Assembly (NCBI GenBank): GCA_029259715.1
Contig: JAJDEP010000017.1
Coordinates: forward strand, 186,001 to 250,000
Length of the DNA stretch: 64,000 nucleotides
Direction: 5' to 3'
Source of the DNA: Planctomycetota bacterium
GTDB taxonomy: Bacteria; Planctomycetota; B15-G4
The notes under the pieces are model-generated. The model had not been told where the DNA came from. It did no database searches and was given only the letters and a program-made list of their open reading frames with translations. Positions within the stretch are counted from its first letter, which is position 1. Every line of letters starts with the position of its first letter. Shown piece by piece: positions 60,968-64,000 of the stretch. The position numbers were made by a program, and so were the translations under genes.

Positions 60968-62236
60968 TCAGGACGGGTCGAGACGTTCCAGCTGGAAGCT
61001 GTGGTGGAGGCGCACCATGCCCGGATGGTTCTCCTCCTGCGTGATCATCAGGTTGCGGTCGTGTTGCCGGTGATCGTACATGTGCACGCCGGTCTCATCG
61101 AAGAGATAGGCGACCACGGTGTACTCGCCCTCGTTCAGGCGCACGTCGGGCAGGCGCAGCCGGCAGCGGTGACGCCCGATCTCCGTGAGCGTCTCGTGAC
61201 CGGCCAGCATCGAGTTGAAGGTCGACGCGAGCACGTTGTCGGTGCGGAAGATGGCGACACCCACGTTCACCTCGGGTCCGTCCTTGCGGATCTCGAAGTC
61301 GATCTCGAAGACCAGGTCCTCGCCCGGCATGATCATGTCCGGCAGCACGCTGCCGTTGGCCCCCTCCCCAGCGGCTTCGCCGGCGGCGCCCTGTTCGGCC
61401 TGGCCCTCCACGTCGAGCATCAGTCGCACTTCGTGGATCACCGGCAGCATCTCGCCGGTGGTCTGCTCCTTGCCGGCGGTGACCTGCCGCGGATCGGTGT
61501 CGAGCGAGCGTTCGTAGTTGGCGTACTTGAGCGTCACGTCCTGGGGCAGGCCGCGCATCTCGGCCCGGCCGTCCTTGATCCAGATCACCTCGTCGCAGAT
61601 CTGGCGCACGTCGTACAGCGAGTGGCTGCAGAACAGGATCGACTTGCCCGCTTCGCGGAACTCGAAGATGCGGTCGATGCACTTCTTCTGGAAGTACAGA
61701 TCGCCCACCGCCAGGATCTCGTCGATGATCAGCACATCCGGGTCGATCGCCGTGGCGACGCTGAAACCCAGCCGCATGATCATGCCCGAGCTGTAGGTGC
61801 GCACCGGCTGGTCGATGTACGGACCGAGCTCCGCGAAGTCGACGATGGCATCGATGCGCTGATCGATCTCCGCCCGGGTGAAGCCCAGCACCTGGCCGGC
61901 CAGGAAGATGTTGGCGCGGCCGGTGAACTCGGTGTGGAAGCCGGTACCCAGCTCGAGCAGGCTGGCCACCGAACCGCGGATCTCGAAATCGCCGGACGAG
62001 GGCAGGGTCGTGCCCGCGAGGATCTTGAGCAGCGTCGACTTGCCGGCGCCGTTCTCGCCGATGATGCCGAGCGCCTTGCCGCGCTCCAGCTCGAAGCCCA
62101 CGCCGCCCAGCGCCCGGTGCGCCGTGTGGAAGGTGCGCTTGCCGAAGCTCAGCGCCTCCTTCAGGCGCGCGACGGAGCCCGGGTACATCCGGTACTCCTT
62201 CACGAGATCCTTGGCGACCACGGCGTAGTCGGTCAT
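60968..62236 (-). CDS. wzt: Polysaccharide ABC transporter ATP-binding protein with C-terminal substrate-binding domain (Wzt-like)
   Basis: The 422-residue protein has Walker A GIIGENGAGKSTLL (about 57-70), the signature region VRTYSSGMIMRLGFSVATA, and Walker B VLIIDEILAVGDLYFQ. The switch histidine is in LFCSHSLYDVRQI. After about residue 255 and an acidic linker comes a beta-sandwich of the Wzt C-terminal type (EDLVFEIDFEIRKDGPEVNV, LRLPDVRLNEGEYTVVAYLF). In O-antigen systems this domain recognises the finished, capped glycan. Its start at ATG 62236 overlaps the permease stop by four bases. The C-terminal domain indicates export of a polymer with a specific end group. Confidence 0.92.
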   Translation of the reverse strand: MTDYAVVAKDLVKEYRMYPGSVARLKEALSFGKRTFHTAHRALGGVGFELERGKALGIIGENGAGKSTLLKILAGTTLPSSGDFEIRGSVASLLELGTGFHTEFTGRANIFLAGQVLGFTRAEIDQRIDAIVDFAELGPYIDQPVRTYSSGMIMRLGFSVATAIDPDVLIIDEILAVGDLYFQKKCIDRIFEFREAGKSILFCSHSLYDVRQICDEVIWIKDGRAEMRGLPQDVTLKYANYERSLDTDPRQVTAGKEQTTGEMLPVIHEVRLMLDVEGQAEQGAAGEAAGEGANGSVLPDMIMPGEDLVFEIDFEIRKDGPEVNVGVAIFRTDNVLASTFNSMLAGHETLTEIGRHRCRLRLPDVRLNEGEYTVVAYLFDETGVHMYDHRQHDRNLMITQEENHPGMVRLHHSFQLERLDPS

Positions 62237-63216
62237 ACCTCGTCCGCGAAGCGGCCCTTGCAGCGCAAGAAGAACGTGTAGGACACCAGCAACAGCACCG
62301 TGCCCAGCAGCGCCAGCTGGCCCAGCTTGGCCACCGGGAAGGGCTGCAGTCCATAGGAGAAGATCGCCCGGTAGAGCTCCAGCAGCCAGGCCATGGGATT
62401 GAACTCCATGGCCGCGATGCCGAACTCGATGTCGCTCAGCTTGTCCACCGCCTCGGCGGGCAACCGGGACACGATCTCGGCGGGCGTCGGCTCGAACAGG
62501 AACGTGTCGGGCAATGTCGCCGGATCGATGCCGGCCGGTGCCAGGTACGGCGCCAGGATGCCCTCCTTGATCTTGTACAGGTCGTAGAAGACGGGCGTGG
62601 TGAACATCCAGAAGGTGAGCACCACCGGGACCGCCTGCATCACGTCGCGCACGAACACATTGGCGGCGGACAGGAACAAGGTCAGCGCCGTGATGAACAC
62701 GATCTGCACGACGACCACGACCGGGAACCACATCAGCTCCAGGGGCAGCGACGTGTTCACCGCCAGCTCGAGTCCCAGCAGGATCACGAAGCCGATCAGG
62801 AAGTAGACGTGGTAGACGATCACCTGGTACAGCGGCAGCAGCTCGCTGGGGAAGGCGATCTTCTTGATCAGGTTGGCGTTCTCGAGCACGACACCCGTAC
62901 CGCGGCCCAGGCTGTCGGCGAGCACCGTCCAGGGCAGGATGCCGGTGATCAGGTAGAAGGTCGTGCGCCAGCCCACGCCCTCGGGGCCCTGCGGCGGCAT
63001 CCTGTCCGAGAAGCCGATCTTCAGGATCTTGCTGAAGATCACGTAGTAGATGATGAACAGGATCAGCGGCTGGAGGATCGGCCACACCCGGCCCAGCACC
63101 GAACCCTCGATGCGCGCCCGCAATTCGCGGCGCACGAAGGCTCCCAGCAGCTCTCGGTGGCGGAATATCACCAGCGGCAGCTGCCAGGCGTTGGTCACGG
63201 GGCGAGCGACGTGCAT
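62233..63216 (-). CDS. wzm: Polysaccharide ABC transporter permease (Wzm-like)
   Basis: The 327-residue protein starts MHVARPVTNAWQLPLVIFRH at ATG 63216, then VRRELRARIEGSVLGRVWPILQ, the typical ABC-2 polysaccharide permease opening. Six or more helices follow (LILFIIYYVIFSKI, VIVYHVYFLIGFVILLGL, VVVVVQIVFITALTLFLSAA, ALLGTVLLLVSYTFFL). An unusual extra loop of about 45 residues (PYLAPAGIDPATLPDTFLFE and beyond) lies near residue 215. It pairs with the ATPase by a 4-base overlap. The pair exports a lipid-linked glycan across the inner membrane. The upstream 33 codons in frame are Arg-rich and not used. Confidence 0.9.
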   Translation of the reverse strand: MHVARPVTNAWQLPLVIFRHRELLGAFVRRELRARIEGSVLGRVWPILQPLILFIIYYVIFSKILKIGFSDRMPPQGPEGVGWRTTFYLITGILPWTVLADSLGRGTGVVLENANLIKKIAFPSELLPLYQVIVYHVYFLIGFVILLGLELAVNTSLPLELMWFPVVVVVQIVFITALTLFLSAANVFVRDVMQAVPVVLTFWMFTTPVFYDLYKIKEGILAPYLAPAGIDPATLPDTFLFEPTPAEIVSRLPAEAVDKLSDIEFGIAAMEFNPMAWLLELYRAIFSYGLQPFPVAKLGQLALLGTVLLLVSYTFFLRCKGRFADEV

Positions 63217-63365
63217 GGCGAGTGGACGAACGGTCGGTGGCGGTCGGGAATTCGGCCCCTTTGGGGCCGCAACGCAAGCTCGCAAGCATACACGCCGAAG
63301 GGCGGCACGCCGCACGCCTCCCGAGCCGGAGGTCGGGATCGTCGGCCCGGGCCTCGCCTGAGCCC

Positions 63366-64000
63366 TCAGCCCGCCCCGGCCAGGACGGCAGCCAGCAGCC
63401 CGGCGCCCAGCAGCCCGGCATCGTCACCACAGCGGGCCGGCTGGACCTCGATCGCCCCCAGGCCCGGAGCCAGCGGGCGCGGATCCACCGCTCCCCTGGC
63501 GTCCTGAAGCAGCTCCGGCCAACCGGCCACCACGCCGCCGCCCAGCACGACCACCCGCGGATCCCCGAGGGTCACGAGCAGACGGGTGAGCGCCACCATG
63601 GCCGCCCGAGCGTCGCCGATGACCCCGTCGAGACGGGTGTCGCCCGAGCGCCAGCGCTCGATGACCGCCGCCGTCGTCAGCTCCTCCCCGAGCAACTCCG
63701 CAGCCCGAGCGGCCAGGGCGCGTCCGCCCAGATAGGCCTCGAAGCAGCCGTCCACCGTGGGATAGGGCGCGCCCCCCTCCCGGAACAGGACGTGGCCCCC
63801 TTCGAGCGCCGCGCCCCGGTGCCCCTCCACCAGCCGCCCGCCGCTGACCAGTCCGGTGCCCACCCCGGTGCCCACGAAGATCGCCACCAGGTCGTCTGCG
63901 CCCCGGGTGCGAGCCTCGGCCCAGGCGGCAGCATTCACGTCGTTGACCAGCCGCACCGGCACGCCGGTGGCTCGCGACAGCGGACCGCCCAACTCGGCAT
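63366..64000 (-). CDS. ROK-family sugar kinase (glucokinase-like), N-terminus beyond window edge
   Basis: About 211 C-terminal codons are visible, running in from the window end. Features are LVNDVNAAAWAEAR (substrate-binding and catalytic Asp), VAIFVGTGVGTGLVSGGRLV (phosphate-2-like loop), RGAALEGGHVLF (the E-x-GH metal/sugar motif) and DGCFEAYLGGRAL. The ROK-type zinc CxCGxxGC is replaced here by TVDGCFEAYLGG, so the metal site may be partial. The third motif is PRVVVLGGGVVAGWPEL. ROK kinases phosphorylate glucose or other sugars in the cytoplasm. It may feed sugar phosphates to the nearby nucleotide-sugar pathways. The stop is followed by GGGCTCAGG and a CCTCC/GGAGG dyad. Confidence 0.85.
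   Translation of the reverse strand, partial: AELGGPLSRATGVPVRLVNDVNAAAWAEARTRGADDLVAIFVGTGVGTGLVSGGRLVEGHRGAALEGGHVLFREGGAPYPTVDGCFEAYLGGRALAARAAELLGEELTTAAVIERWRSGDTRLDGVIGDARAAMVALTRLLVTLGDPRVVVLGGGVVAGWPELLQDARGAVDPRPLAPGLGAIEVQPARCGDDAGLLGAGLLAAVLAGAG

Overview
The window is GC-rich (roughly 70 percent by eye), densely coded on both strands, and almost entirely chromosomal in character. I see no phage, transposase, plasmid, CRISPR or rRNA/tRNA feature. The mix suggests a Gram-negative, didermic bacterium: an OprO/P-type porin, a Wzm/Wzt polysaccharide exporter, many GT2/GT4 glycosyltransferases, large YfhO-like membrane proteins, anchored proteins built from carboxypeptidase-regulatory-like beta-sandwiches, and a prkA-yeaH pair. 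Planctomycetota is my best guess and Myxococcota an alternative. This is inference from gene content, not a phylogenetic result.

Layout. (1) 1-2.6 kb: the minus-strand stress pair prkA and yeaH/yhbH (DUF444), the latter cut by the window start. (2) 2.8-10.6 kb: a YfhO-like membrane glycosyltransferase, divergent from a plus-strand run of a GT2 polyprenyl-phosphate-sugar synthase, an FAD oxidoreductase, two SAM methyltransferases and a shortened YfhO paralogue. (3) 10.6-14.6 kb, minus: an unknown anchored protein, a secreted trypsin-like protease, a small membrane protein and signal peptidase I. (4) 14.8-18.2 kb: a second YfhO-like protein facing a second GT2 polyprenyl-phosphate-sugar synthase. 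(5) 18.4-26.4 kb, minus: a tightly overlapping glycosyltransferase operon (GT4, GT4, coiled-coil protein, GT2, GT2-GT4 fusion, GT2). (6) 26.5-34.5 kb: an M3 oligopeptidase, then two anchored beta-sandwich proteins and a porin on the plus strand. (7) 34.6-47.1 kb: a GT4 with proS, an SGNH-hydrolase-like protein, hisS, gdhA, a mercuric-reductase-like flavoprotein with a TVP38/TMEM64 protein, and an unknown polytopic membrane protein. (8) 47.2-63.2 kb, minus: a second large glycan block with three GT4, five GT2, two PIG-L deacetylases, a GNAT-like protein, NhaA and the Wzm/Wzt-type exporter. (9) The end holds a ROK-family sugar kinase cut by the window edge.

Together regions 2, 4, 5 and 8 look like a surface-polysaccharide locus. 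GT2/GT4 enzymes would build a lipid-linked glycan in the cytoplasm, methyltransferases and deacetylases would modify it or its precursors, and the ABC transporter with a C-terminal substrate-binding domain would export it. YfhO-like proteins paired with polyprenyl-phosphate-sugar synthases could add side sugars outside the membrane.

The most unusual observations are: an apparent AUA start codon in a chain of 4-base gene overlaps; a conserved C-x12/13-C-x7-10-C-x2-C motif in all seven GT4 enzymes; short 15-20 bp tandem repeats that sit on or just beyond stop codons; and a terminator-like inverted repeat whose two arms carry the stop codons of two convergent genes. I did not find a clear-cut novel defence or mobile system.
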